Translations under genes and position numbers: made by a program | Origin: Paramacrobiotus metropolitanus | Taxonomy: Eukaryota > Tardigrada > Eutardigrada > Parachela > Macrobiotidae | Direction: 5' to 3' | Length of the DNA stretch: 64,000 bases | Assembly: GCF_019649055.1 (NCBI RefSeq) | Contig: NW_026570336.1 | Span: forward strand, 62,001-126,000 | The notes under the pieces: model-generated | What the model saw: the letters and a program-made list of their open reading frames with translations, nothing else | What the model was told of the DNA's origin: nothing | Database searches by the model: none | In this document: in pieces, positions 11,756 through 24,100 of the stretch | How the letters are laid out: every line of letters starts with the position of its first letter | Numbering within the stretch: position 1 is the first letter of the stretch

Positions 11756-14700
11756 TCACATCCACTTGACGCGGGCGGCGGAGCGGCCGCCGCTGAAATC
11801 CGGCCAGGACAGTCCGAGCGCGCGACCGCGTCGCCGCCAACTAGTCAGCTGCCGGTAGCCTACAACACCCAACGCCACCATCAGCACCAGCGCCACCAAG
11901 GCGGCGCGCTGCAGCCGCGGCGGCCACGAGGACGCCGCCGCGGAGGATGACTCGTCCGCGGTCCGCGCGCGCTCCATCTCCGCCAGCACCGCCTGCCGGT
12001 GACGCGGCACGCGCACCAACACCGCCGCGCTCGTCCCGCTCGCCTACGCATATTGCATGTTCTTCGTGGAAAAGGATACGTGAGAGTGGTCGTTTATCAG
12101 CCCGTCCAGCATTTGTGCACGCAGAAATATAGCAGGATTTATTGAAAAATTCCCCTTTTTAATTTAACAGGACTTTTTAACGAAATCGCAAATTTATATA
12201 AATTGTAGAATATATTTCAAGTAAAAAATAACCAAAATTAAATATGCCCTTACGTATCTAAAGATTCTAAAATTAATTAAAAGTCAAATACAAATAAAAT
12301 AATAACACGAATTCAAATAAAGTCAATAAAAATCAAAATAAAATATTTAATAAAAATTTTAAATACAAATAAATTCAGTACAGAATCAAGTTAGTAAAAA
12401 TCCGAATAAAATATTCATTAAAAAATTTAAATACAAATAAATTCAGTACAAAATCAAGTTAGTAAAAATCCGAATAAAACATTTAATAAAAAACCTAAAA
12501 TACAAGTAAATTCTGAAATAAATCCTGATTTTCAGCTGAAATAAATTTACGTGCTAGAACGCTGGGCGGGCCTCGCTGAGAAATCGAACAGTCGACCCAC
12601 CTGCGCCTCCGCGTTGCCGTGGACGGCGTAGAAGGCGCGCAGGAACTGCAGGACTTCATCTTCGCGCCACTGCCCGTCGGCGTCCCGACAGCCCGGGCAC
12701 AGCGTGGCCGGCGGGAACTGCTGTTTGGGATAGTTGTCGTCCTCGGTGACATCCCCGGCCAACCGCTTGTTGACGCCGTTGTGCACCCGCCACAACCACA
12801 ACACGGCGTTGCGCGGCGAGAGCACTTCCGTCTGGGACGACAGGGCGTTGGCCTCGCGCATGAAGTTGTCGCGGCACTCGCTGCAGGAGAAGAAGCGCCC
12901 CACCAGCCCGAAGATTCCCCGTAACACGCCCGATTCCTTCGCCAGGGCGTTGGCCTCGGCGTTCTCCCGGTTCTTCTCGTAATAGCGCAGCGTTAACGTG
13001 TGAAAGAGCTGCCATAAGGCGCAGGGATACCCGCGTTTGCCTGATTGCGAGCCTTGACAGTTGGCCCACTGCAACGGCGCGTGCTCCACATCCAGACCGG
13101 TCTCCTAAAATTAACGTTACAATTATCATTTCCAGAGTTTCACATTTCAGGCTTCGAATTAAATCAAAATCAAACCGGGATTCCGTGAAACGGTTGGAAA
13201 TAAAAACCAATATTGCTTAAATTATTACATAAAATTGTTTCAATGGACAGACTTATCATATGACATGCACGTTAATTAAATAAAATGCAACAATAAATGC
13301 TAAAACCAGCGATAGGTCAATGCATTTTTATACTATGCATTTCTTTCATTTACTATTTTTGTTTACAGCATTGCAGGATTTCGAAAATAAATTTTAAAAT
13401 TCATTTTTTAAATGTCCAGTTTTAATCAGCTTCGCATCAACTTCCTCTCAAAATATTTTTCAAAAAAACCGGGCTCTGAGAATTAAAAATTTTTGAATAT
13501 AAAATACAGAATTTATTTTCTCAAATTATTATTTAAATTATTATTTCTCAAAATTACTATTTAAATAGTTTTCACCGAATAAACTGATGGAATTCAATGC
13601 CGATCAAATAAAGAAAAATATTCTGAAAAATTTTTAGGAAAATCTTTTCCAGTTGAAATTTCCTTTCATTTCAAATATTTCCGAAACGTCCCAAAACTGT
13701 TCTGAACTGACAGTCTACCTTTAATAAATTAATAATACTGGCGGCTTCCGTTTGGTCCGTGGACTGCAGGGTCTGCCTGAGTTTCTGGACGGCGTTGTAG
13801 ACGGGCGAGGGGAAGGGGATGAGGTCGTCGAGGAGGCCGGTGAAGAGGTGCAGCGCCGCCAGATCGGCGCCGGCGATGTGGCTGTGCGAGTTGATCTCCA
13901 TGGAGAAGAGGTAGACCAGGGCCGAGTGCAGGTCCGTCATGTTCAACGGACGCAACGGCGCCGCGATATGCGGTTTGGCCGGGGCGTCTTTGGAGGTGGT
14001 ACCTGCCGGCGTAGGGCGGGCGGTGGCCTGGGCGTAGGGGACGGGGGTGCGGGCTAAGGCCGGCAGGTTCTGGCTGGCGGCCAGCCGGTCGTCTTCCGCG
14101 AAGATGGCCGCGACGTAGTCGTGCACTTTCGGGTCTTTTACGGCAAATTCTACACGCACAAATTATCAAGATATTTAATGCCATATTTTTCTCATGAAAC
14201 TGAATTTTATTACTAACTTTACAGATTTAAAAATAGATAATGTATAAACCCATAAAAATCATAATAAATAATCCTCTAAAATGTGGCTGTAAATTAACGA
14301 CAACCAAAATTCAAAAATGGATTTAATAATCTGAATTGTTAAAAACAATATTTCCGAAATTTAATCAGCCCTTTAAATGTAATATTTTAATTTTTAATTA
14401 AGGCTTTAATTTCAGAAATTAACTGACGCTTAGCGAATTTGATACAAATACCTCTTAAACTTTTTTAAGGCTCACAAATAACGAGATGAGTTTTAAAACA
14501 ACCACTTAATTTGAGAATAAATCGGTATACGGATTTAATAGAAAATAAAATAATGGCAAAAAATTGTAGAATAAACTGCAACTTACGGTGTTTCTTTTTC
14601 TCGCCGCTTTTGCTGATAAACCACAGCCCGTTGGCGCTCTGCCCGCTGTCCAGAGACGCGACCAGCGCGGCGTTGACGCTCGTGGCCCGCCTCACCGCCA

Positions 14701-15346
14701 ACTGCGGCGTCTGCCCCAGCACACTCAACACCACGTCCTTCCCCTGGTCCTCCCCGGCCGCCTCCACCACCAGCGCCATCTGCGTCTCCTTCACACCCTC
14801 CCACTGGGCGTCCAGCGCCCCCGGGGGCAGTGCCGCGCACTCCGCCGGGAAGCCCGTCTTCTCCACGTAGTCCAGGATCCCGTGGTACGTCCCGGCCTCC
14901 GTGTGCGGCCCCACGTAGGCCTCCCCCCGGGGCGGTCCATCCCGGGGGGTGTGGGGCGGCAGGAAGTGCATGGTGGGGAAGGACTGCACGTTGTAGTGGT
15001 TGCAGAGGGGGGCGTGGTCGCGCAGGGCGCAGTCCATCACCGCCAGGCGGAGGTGGCGCGTCCAGGCCAGGGTGTGGTTGGCCAGGGACTTGAAGGTGGG
15101 GGCGAAGCGCTGGCAGTGGCCGCACCACGAGTTGTAGAACTGCACGAACCAGATGAGGGGGCCCGTGGCGGGGGCGGCCCCCTCGGCGTCCGGGGGGAAG
15201 AGGGTCTGGTTGAAGGAGGCGGCGGTGAGGACGGCGATGCCGACGTCCGTGGTCTGGTTGTATAAGGACGGCGGGGGCTGGTCCACCACGGGGGCGGCGT
15301 GGGTTAGGGGGAGGGCCAGGCAGAGGACTGCGAGCAGCAGCGCCAT
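11756..15346 (-). CDS. QSOX1: Quiescin sulfhydryl oxidase (QSOX), four exons, ~675 aa
   Basis: QSOX uses FAD to oxidise thiols to disulfides in secretory proteins, passing electrons from a thioredoxin domain to an Erv/ALR domain and then to oxygen. Exons: 14587-15346, 13719-14149, 12551-13104 and about 11756-12038; the phases join cleanly. The start at 15346 gives a hydrophobic signal peptide (MALLLAVLCLALP). Exon 1 carries the thioredoxin domain with CGHC at residues 75-78. Exon 2 is the helical linker. Exon 3 is the Erv/ALR domain with NCQGS, RGYPCALW, LFHTLT, the flavin-proximal CSEC, HNGVNKR and a third CPGC pair. Exon 4 encodes a single membrane span (ALVALVLMVALGVVGY) near the C terminus, as in membrane-anchored animal QSOX. 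The last junction has two nearby acceptors (12043 or 12038); 12038 keeps the frame. All catalytic cysteine pairs are present. It probably acts in the Golgi or is secreted. Confidence 0.93.
12357..12492. repeat. Two-copy 68-bp tandem duplication in QSOX intron 3
   Basis: Two AT-rich copies with a 68-bp period (CAGTAC at 12376 and again at 12444) differ at a few positions. The duplication lies wholly inside the intron and has no visible effect on the gene. Confidence 0.75.
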
Positions 15347-16480
15347 TCTGCTGACTGCTGCAGTCTGTCGAGGAGATCTCCTGCGATGCTCCGTCACGAC
15401 TCACGAGCTGCTTCTGGCTACATGCTCCGCTCGACAAACCCCGGAGTCTCACTCACACCCTCATACAGATTTCGACATGTCGGTGGTACAATATAAATGG
15501 AGATTTCGCCAGCCGCCAGCTCAAAAAACCGCAGCAAACCGTAAACGCTAAGATCGTGAACGACAGACAGATGCTCTACAATCAAGCGGTGTGGCAGCGT
15601 GTGCTGATAATCCACTAACAGGAACTTTTTCCCTATATACAAATACCATTCAGTATAAATAATACATAAAATAAACAGTAAAATTAATAAACTGTTGAGC
15701 ATCCAGAGAAAATTAAGGAGAACTTCGTACTTGCAGACTGCAGTTTAAAACTTGCGTTTTACTGAAGTGGCGAGACCAGGAAAGTGATGACAACGAATTA
15801 TTTTCAAGAAAGAGAGAACAGAGAGACTCATCGTTTTCTTTCTCTGTCCGTAGTCTAGTGTCAATACGCGTACGTAATACTGGCACACGTACGTACAGTA
15901 GTACGATCTGCCCACCAAATACAGCGAAACGGCGACTACCCGGCAGTCGGCAGTTACAGTACCTAGTGCAAAGTTTGCAAACACAGTCACTGCCGCGTGC
16001 CTACGCTTGACAACACGGAAGCGGGATGCTAGCCAGGTTTCTGAATATGGCACAAGATCAGCGTTTCAACTCAACCCCTTTGGGTCTTCAGTTGCAGTTT
16101 TCAGCATACGATGGTATATGCACCGATTACAGATCGAGACTGGCTGCCTGGAACAACAACGGCTTTTTACGCCTGCAGATGCGGTATTATGCGGTCCGTG
16201 CGCTGGACAACAACTCGGACTAGACCGCGCCGCAGCTACTGCGGTCTGGAGGGATCAGCATCACCATCGCCAAAAACTTCGCCAAAGCAATGATAACGCA
16301 TAAATACCACAATTAAGTACACCAAAACAACGCCCACTGCATGCGTTTAGAGATTCTTCATAAAAACATTAATAATTCAAGCCGATCCAAGTAAACATTC
16401 GTTACATGGCAGCACAGCTAGCGCGGAAACAGCTAGTATTCCCTAGTAAGTAATGAAAGTCAAGAGTATGTATGCTGCGC
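15347..16480. other. QSOX upstream region, no supported gene
   Basis: This should hold the QSOX promoter and 5' UTR. Short open frames on both strands lack start context, domain motifs and splice signals. No other feature is supported. Confidence 0.5.
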
Positions 16481-16640
16481 AATAGCGTGGGAAGCATGGC
16501 CTCGGGCGGAAAGACGTCATGGCGCGGAACAGGCCACGCAGAATGGTCATGGCGCGGAAGAGGCGCACGGCCCGCTCGACCGGCAAATGGACGTCGAAGG
16601 GGCGCAGGTTGTCCAGCGACTGGCAGGCCTCCTCGAAATC
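16443..16640 (-). other. Possible exon or gene fragment, unrecognised
   Basis: On the minus strand a pyrimidine-rich tract ending in TTTTTTTGCAG (about 16639-16649) is followed by a frame with GC-rich coding character (DFEEACQSL, LRPFDVHLP, VERAVRLFRAM). The frame contains a short internal direct repeat (LFRAMT-type, twice) and runs to a stop at 16443. I do not recognise the family and see no partner exon, so it may be a last exon of an unseen gene or a stranded fragment. Confidence 0.3.
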
Positions 16641-17057
16641 TGCAAAAAAATGATAATTATGAGCATACGTATTTGCAACTTCTAAGTTCAACAATTTCGA
16701 ATTACAAATAAACTGCACTAAATAAAGACGTTGAAGTTTTGAACTTTAAAAGAAAACCCGCTCAGTCGCTCACTGGATGGTAAAATATTTTTATTTACAA
16801 ATAAACGTTCTATAATTTAAAATTTAGATTTTAATTTTAGCGTACTTATAAAAAACAGTTAAACTTTTTTACCTCACTACACTAACCTGCTCAATACTGT
16901 AACATTCTCTGTGTAGTGTCTGTAACATTCTCTGTGACTAACTGCTTATGGTTGGCTCGCGACAGTGATTACTTTGGCTGGAAGTTGAGAACTACGTCCA
17001 TCCGTTATCTGAGTGGGTGGCCATTGTCTTGGCCAGATGCCGATCAACGCTGTGGGT

Positions 17058-19439
17058 CTACAGCAACATCGGCTCACTGCTGCACCGGCACCACAAGGAG
17101 TCCAGAGCGAAGACGGTTAAACGGGTCAGCTGCGGCAGCGGGGTGTTGGGGAAATCAGCGTGCTGCCATACGGGACCGCCCGGCTCGGTGCTGCAACACA
17201 AAACCGGCGAATGAGCTTGTACATACGCCGGTGACCTTTCATATTGTAATCTCGGGATGTCGGTAGTGGTACCGCTTGGCGCACACGGGCATAGTTAAAC
17301 GGAATGTACTGGTACTTACGCGGTGAGCAGATGACGGAGAAAGTGCCAGTAGGTGTCGCGGGTGCGCCAATACTCGTACATATCCGTGGCCATCCGCCGC
17401 ATCTCCGCTGGCGGCTCCGGGAGGGCGGTCTCCATGGCCGTCCGCATGCTGGCCAGAAGGCTGACGGCATCCTGGCGGCAGTCCAGGCGCAGGAAGGGCA
17501 GGGCGACGGATAGCGGCGGGGCTGTGTTGGGGCTGCGTTCGCTATAGGGGCTTCCTTCGCGACGGCGAAAGGGCCGCAGCCACTCCCACGGGCGGACGGC
17601 GTCCTTCTGGACGTAGTCCACCACAATCACCTGACCGCTGCTGCTGCACACATCCATCAACGGCGACAAGTGGTTGAGCGGGAAGAAGGCCGGGTGGTCG
17701 GCAGTGGCCCCGCTAAGCCGGGACCACGTAGCCGGCAGATCGTGGCTGACGACGCAGCGGTGATAGATGATGCGCTGCAGGCCGGCTGGCAGTTGCCGCA
17801 TCCTGATCACCTGTCGCATGACGGTTAAATCAACAGCACCATAGCTATAGGCACTGCTTCCCAGCGAAAAGTCAGCCGGACGCCACCGGCGCAGCACCAG
17901 CGTCCGCACGTCACGGCTCAGCCCGTGGTATAACAGTCGGCCGAGACGGTGCATTTCGTCCGACTTGTTGGCACTGCGCACACGCAGGCCGAAATCCACG
18001 ATGAAATGCCGGCGTAGCCAGAGGTTGCGAGCAGCCAGATCGGTCCACGCTCGACTGACCCTGCAGATTGCAATTAATGTAAATTTATCACGTCACGTGT
18101 GGTTAGTTGCGAACAGACCTGGGCAGTCAATTTTAACTATTTAACTAAACGCGAGTTATTTTCGAGTATATCGAGTTATAACTTAACTCTTTAGCGCAAC
18201 ACGCTCAGAAGAAAACTTAACTCTAACTTAACTCTGAGAAAAATACTATATATTGTCTATGGTAGCGTAACTCAAGGTGTAACTCGAAACTCGGTTTTCC
18301 TGCATAAATAACTTAACTGTTAGCGCAACTCGCACGCATCCTGTAACTCTTAACTCTAACTGTGGGTCAATTTTCTCTAACTGCCCAGGTCTGGTTGCGA
18401 CTTTGCGCCGTGGTGCACTGATACTGCCTACGCAAATCTAACGACGTAGCCAGGGCTCGACTCCCCCATCGCTGCATTTTTCGGCCGTTTCTCCGTTTCC
18501 GTCGAATGGCGCCCTGCAGAAACTATCATTATCTTACCGTTGCAGTCTGGTGCGAGTGACAACATCCAACAGCTCCAGTAGATTCTCTATGATTTCCAGC
18601 GGCAGACCAGCCAAACCGCTGCCGACGTCGTTATGAGAAACGGCATCGCCATTGGGACAGCCATACCATGGTACGGCATTATCGTTAGCCAATACCCCTT
18701 TCTGCAAGCAGTGTCGGACGCATTCCGACAGCAACTCCACACTCCAGATGCAGGCTTCCTCCTGCCGCTGCCAAATGATGAACTTGACGGAATCGCGGCC
18801 CAAGCGCATGTAATACCGCAATTCATCCGTGATCGGCCGCCGCATCGAGGGGGCGCTGACGGCACGACACTGCGCGGCGTACAGAGCGCGCTTCATCTCG
18901 AACTGCAGCCGGTTCTCATCGATGCAGTTGATGTGCGCCACGTCCACCGCCGCGGTCGTATAGGCAGCGTAGACGCCCTCGTGCGGCGACGCCGGCGGCT
19001 GCAACACCGTCCGGCGGGGCGGCCGCTCGACGGCAATCTGCAGCGGATGCAGCAGGTGGCGCGGACCGGCGGCCGTTGTCTGCACGCAGCACATTAAGGG
19101 GCCGGTGTGACACACGGCCACGACGTCGGCGCGCTGGAAGAGCAGCGGCGCCGTCGGATCGGCGCGTCTCGCCGCCAGCACCGTGGAGAAGTCGTCGTAC
19201 GTTTCCGAGGGCAGGGCGTGCGGGAAGACCTGGCGGGCGGGGAGCCAGGCGGCCGGCACAGAGGCACAGTGGAAATTGACGAAGATTTGCTGCTGGTCGT
19301 CGGCAATGTCCTCGATGAAGCCCAGGTACCAGGCCTTTTTTTGCCTGACCATGACGGTGTTGCCGCTGCTGACACTGCGGCCGCAGCGCCGGTACGGCCA
19401 CGGTTCGAGGCCCACTTGATACTCGAATTCGGCATCCAT
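17058..19439 (-). CDS. F-box-like family protein, copy 1 (three exons, ~591 aa)
   Basis: Exons: 18538-19439, 17320-18060 and 17058-17190, all with GT-AG ends and matching phases. The start is an ATG at 19439. Residues about 1-75 form a compact block (NTVMVRQ, WYLGFIEDI, IFVNFHC, AAWLPARQVFPH) that looks like a small Tudor/Agenet-type beta barrel; that assignment is inference. At the exon 1/2 junction lies an F-box-like segment: LPLEIIENLLELLDVVT, then RLQR, then VSRAWTDLAARNLWLRRHF. The remaining ~270 residues have no named domain but are shared with copy 2 (GRLLYH, VRTLVL, HRCVV, LSVALPFLRLD, FLRHLL, LTRLTVFAL). F-box proteins normally bring substrates to SCF ubiquitin ligases, and this role is possible but unproven. 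Intron 1 contains a hAT-like MITE. The reading frame is intact. Confidence 0.8.
18114..18393. mobile_element. hAT-like MITE (280 bp) in intron 1 of F-box-like copy 1
   Basis: The ends are inverted copies of CAGACCTGGGCAGT (18114 onward, and ending at 18393). GTTGCGA occurs directly outside both ends (18106-18112 and 18394-18400), a 7-8 bp target duplication typical of hAT elements. The interior is made of repeated TAACTT/AACTC motifs and has no coding capacity. It leaves the splice sites of the host intron intact. Confidence 0.88.
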
Positions 19440-20745
19440 GCTGCCGGCAATTGAAGATGCCTAGCCGATACTGTAGAAGTACTCGTATAAATTATGTAGC
19501 GCTGCCGCCGCCAAATTATGCAACACTTCTTCCAACCCGCTTTGCTAGACGGTGCTACTGAAGCCACAACAGCCGCACAAACGCCGGCACATATCTGCAA
19601 GGCCGAGTGATACTTTTAGAAAGTGTTTTTGAGATTTCGGGAACACATTACTAGGAAGATACACCGTGGCGACAAGGCAGTAAATGTTACTTAGTTAGTG
19701 GAAAAAAGGACAGTTGCGTTTTACTTACCTCGAAGGGATTGCTGAGATGGAGCTTCACATCGCGTTTTTGTTTTCAAAACTTCACTTGTACACCGCGTTT
19801 TAAGAACATTTAAAGAAACAAGAGTTCATTAAACATTTCCGCTCTCTCAAAGGTGGAGCTTGTGCCACTATGCCAGCCACCGACGGTCGGCAGCGTGTTA
19901 GCAACGCGACTGATGTTGCATTCAGTGGCTGATGCGCACAACAACAGGACTCAATAACAGAACAGTCCCTTCTTGTCTATCCTTCAACAGCACTGCCACA
20001 CCAAGTTAAACATGGCCAAAAATAAAAGCACAATGCACGAACTTTTCAGCATCTTGAAACGACAATCCATCACGAATAAAAAAAGTTATGACTCTCTGTG
20101 GTTTCTCCTAAAACAGACTAGCAGTTTTAGGCAACGGCTCTTCGCACGGTTATGCACGAGAAATCTCAGCTTTTCTTCCATCGTGCGGTACCAAAAATTT
20201 AAAATATCCTGTTAATCAACTATCTATTGTATCGTGTGTACGGCAATTGCTCCACCATGATCATTGATTTGTTAAATCAATAAACAAAACTTACAGCTGT
20301 CAGAAGTCTCAGAATAGGGGAAAAGGTTTTCCAGGACAAACTACTTACTCTACTCTACGTATTAGTACAAACTACAACGTAACGCAGTACGTATTTAATA
20401 CGTAGAAGTACGTGCCACGTACGTACGATCATCAGCTAAAACGGGTAGACGAAAGGGCGACCACCCGACACATGGCGGCTAAAATGTGTACTCGCACCTC
20501 AACTACACCGGATATACGTCATGCTGCGCAGTGCGATCGACAGAACGGAAGTGCAGTGCGTGCGCCGTGCGTACAGATTTCAGGCTTGAATACGTCACAC
20601 GATCAACTTTTCCGTTTCGAGTTTTCCAACCAGTTTTCAGTGGCAGCTTATTTTTCAATTTTATTCATAAAATCTTTATGTATGAATTATTAACCAATAC
20701 GTAATAAGTACATTAAGTAATACTGTAGTATCCAGAAGCCATATT
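19440..20745. other. Intergenic region, nothing supported
   Basis: This lies upstream of the minus-strand F-box-like gene and so contains its promoter. An 80-residue frame (19973-20215) has no domain or conserved motif and is likely chance. Confidence 0.45.
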
Positions 20746-21054
20746 TTATTCGTCATCCATTGCTAATAAGTGCCAGCCATGCGCGAGTAGCTGCAGAAAT
20801 CGCGATAACTCATACAGGCCATACTGCCAACCAGCATCTAATGGACCAACTGAGTCAACTCGCCAACGTGTCTTGACTGTCTTCCCCTTGATTCTATCCT
20901 TCAGGATTTGTAGTACTGCCATTATACATCCCATACTGGAATAATGGATGGACGGATGTGTGCCACGTTGTTGATGGTCAGGATTTGAACGGCTGACGAG
21001 TTCTGCAGCCACGTCGTACTCTGCTCCAAACCTGCTGAAACGTGTTTTCTGCAT
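20746..21054 (-). CDS. Possible small or fragmentary protein-coding frame (102 aa), unrecognised
   Basis: An ATG at 21054 opens a 102-residue frame with a plausible amino-acid mix, including VKTRWRVDSV, GWQYGLYEL and GWHLLAMDDE at the C terminus. The repeated tryptophan and aromatic pattern looks protein-like, but I do not recognise it. The coding bias is weaker than in neighbouring genes and no upstream exon was found. It starts only about 75 bp before the EDEM3 start on the opposite strand. It could be a terminal exon, a decayed gene or chance. Confidence 0.3.
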   Translation of the reverse strand: MQKTRFSRFGAEYDVAAELVSRSNPDHQQRGTHPSIHYSSMGCIMAVLQILKDRIKGKTVKTRWRVDSVGPLDAGWQYGLYELSRFLQLLAHGWHLLAMDDE

Positions 21055-21127
21055 CAGTGCAGCCTGATATCAAATCCACAACTGCGCCATCGCGGATCCC
21101 CTGGGGTGCTCCCCCTCGCGCCAGACT

Positions 21128-24100
21128 ATGCTGGTGCCGTGGTGGGCCCGGCCGACAGCATGCCTCGCCGTGTGCGCCTCCCTCCTCCCCCTCCTCCTCC
21201 TCCTCCCCCCGGCCGCCCCCACCCCGGGGGCGACCGCCTCCTCCCCGGCCATGTCCCGTCGCCACAAAGCCGCCCTCCGCCAGCAAGTCAAGGACATGTT
21301 CCTGCACGCCTACCACGCCTACCTCACCCACGCCTACCCCGCCGACGAACTGCAGCCCCTGTCCTGTCGGGGGCGCTTCCGCAGTCACGGCTCAGGCCGG
21401 GGCGATGTCGACGACGCGTTAGGCAACTTCTCCATGACGCTGGTGGACAGTCTGGACTCGCTGGTGCTGCTGGGGGAGTTGGGGGAGTTTGAGCGCGCGG
21501 TGCGCCTGGTCATTGAGGAGGTGCGGCTGGACGCCGACATCGTCGTCAGCGTCTTCGAGACGAATATCAGGATGCTGGGCGGGTTGATTAGCGCGCATGT
21601 GTTGGCGGAGGAGCTGCGGGAGAAGCGGCGCGGGATGGGGTGGTATGGCGGGCAGTTGTTGGAGATGGCGCGGCAGTTGGGCTATCAGCTGCTGGAGGCC
21701 TTCCGCTCCACCACCGGGATGCCCTATCCCCGCGTCAACCTGCGGCACGGGCTGAAACACGGACTGCACGAGCAGCGGCACACGTGCAGCGCCTGCGCCG
21801 GCACCATGATCCTCGGTAGGAATTTCTCACGTTCAAATAATTTGAGAAAATCTGTTGAATAAAATTAAAGAAATTAGAATTATTTAAATAAAAATTATTA
21901 TTAATGGATTGGTAGTAAAGAAAATTATTTAAATAAAAGTTAAACGAATTAACCGAGAAAACTTTCCAACAATCTGGCAAAAACAGGAACAGAATTTTTT
22001 ACTAGAAAATTAATTTATTTCCTTTTTTTGGTTAATGTCACAGTTGTTGGGGTTACCCAAGGAAATTAACCAGTGTCCTGATAAGATTCGAAGGATAATT
22101 TTTAACCCCATTCAATTAAACCAAAAAGTGTAAAATTAATTGGCAAAATAAAAAAATATCAAATTGTTGATTGCCTGGTTTGACGAGAATAATACTAATA
22201 TTATTTCGGGTATATAGAATTCGCGGCGTTGAGTCGGCTGACGGGGGATCCGGTGTTCGAGACGAAGAGCCGGCAGGCCATGGACTACCTGTGGCACGCG
22301 CGGCACAGCGCCTCCAGCCTGCTGGGCCACATCATCGACGTGCACAGCGGCGACTGGATCCGGCGCGAGAGCGGCATCGGCGCCGGCTCCGACTCCTACT
22401 ACGAGTACGTGCTGAAGGCCTACATCCTGCTGGGCGACGACACCTACCTCCACCGCTTCCACCAGCACTACGCCGCCCTCCTCAAGTACGTGTTGCGCGG
22501 CGCCAACATGCTGGACGTGCACATGCACCAGCCCTCCGCCACCTCCAAGCCCTACCTCGACGCCCTCATCGCCTTCTTCCCCGGCCTGCAGGTCCTCTAC
22601 GGGGACATCGAGCCCGCCAAGATCTCCTACCAGGTCAGCGCAAAATAATTCTTAAGTAATATTATTCAGTCTGTATTGTTTATTTTTTAATAGTTAAATC
22701 CATAAATATTCACAAATAAACACTGCGGAATAACTAAGAAATAAGCTGTATATTTCGTATTTATTTCTAGCATGAACAAGAATTTCGTAAGAAATAAATG
22801 AGACATTAATTAGAACCAACAAGGAAAAAAATATGACATAAACAGTAAGTATGAAATAAATAAATGAGAAATAAATAGTAAATAACAGGGATAATCAGGG
22901 TATCTGCTTTGCATGTATAGACACTGCACAAAGTCGTCGATCGCTACAAGTTCCTACCGGAAGCCTTCACCGCCGAGCCGGAGCTGCGCATTTATTGGTA
23001 CGATTTTTGCTGCTTTCTTATTTACTAATATTTATTGGCATGGTATTTATTTATTGACTAATATCATGTGTTTGTTTCTGTAATAATAATAGATAATTTT
23101 TGAATGATTGATGGTCGTTGTGCGGCGCAGGTCGGAGAGTTATCTCCGTCCGGAATTCATCGAGTCGACGTACTTTTTGTACACGGCCACGAAGGACCCC
23201 TTCTACCTGCACGTGGGCGAACGGCTGATCCACAGTCTGGAGGAGCACGCGCGCGTCGACTGCGGCTACGCGGCGCTGAAGGACACCCGCTCCGGCCAGC
23301 AGGACGACCGCATGGACTCCTTCTTCCTCGCCGAGACCCTCAAGTACGCCTCCTGCCTCGCCAACTCCCCTTAAAAAATTAATCCAAAAATAACTAACTT
23401 TTAACGACCTGATTAAATTTTTGAATTAGAAAAACCAAATTAATCCTTTTATTTTTCGAATATTTTGTAATTTAATTTTTAAAGATTTTTAATTTTTTAA
23501 AAATTGTTTCTAAAATAACGTCACGTCGTTTGCGGCAATAATTAGCTTTAACGAATTAATTAAGTTTTTGAAATAAAAAAATTGAATTGAATTTATTTAT
23601 TTTTCTTATTTATTTGTGTATTTTAATTTTTAAAAATGTTTTAATTTGTTAGAAATTGTTTTAAAATAATGTCGCTCATTGGCGGCCGTTGCAGGTACCT
23701 GTACCTGCTGTTCAGCGAGGACGCCGACCTCCCGGTGGACCTGCACGCCTACATCTTCACGACGGAGGCCCACCTGCTCCCCCTACACCTCTCCCGCAAG
23801 AACGTCACCTTCCACCCGCCGCAGTTACTGGACGAGCACCCGCCGGACGCCAGCCACTCCTGCCCGAACCAGCGCCGCGACCCGGCGACCCTCTTCGCGC
23901 AGGCGCTGCAGGGCCCGCCCACCGTGGCGGTGGACACCTCCCCGCGGGAGGACGCCCACCCCGACCAGTGCCCCAGCGGTCCGCCGTCGGCGCGGCGGCA
24001 GCGGGTGCGCGTGGGCGAGATCGACTGGGAGAACGACGAACATGTGAGTGACGAGGGTGTGCATCGTCGGCGGCGCTATCTCTTTAACAGCCTGACGGGC

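Noticed and set aside
14588-15265. Plus-strand 225-codon frame opposite QSOX exon 1
   Set aside because: It is a GC-driven shadow of the QSOX thioredoxin exon, which has catalytic motifs and splice sites on the minus strand.
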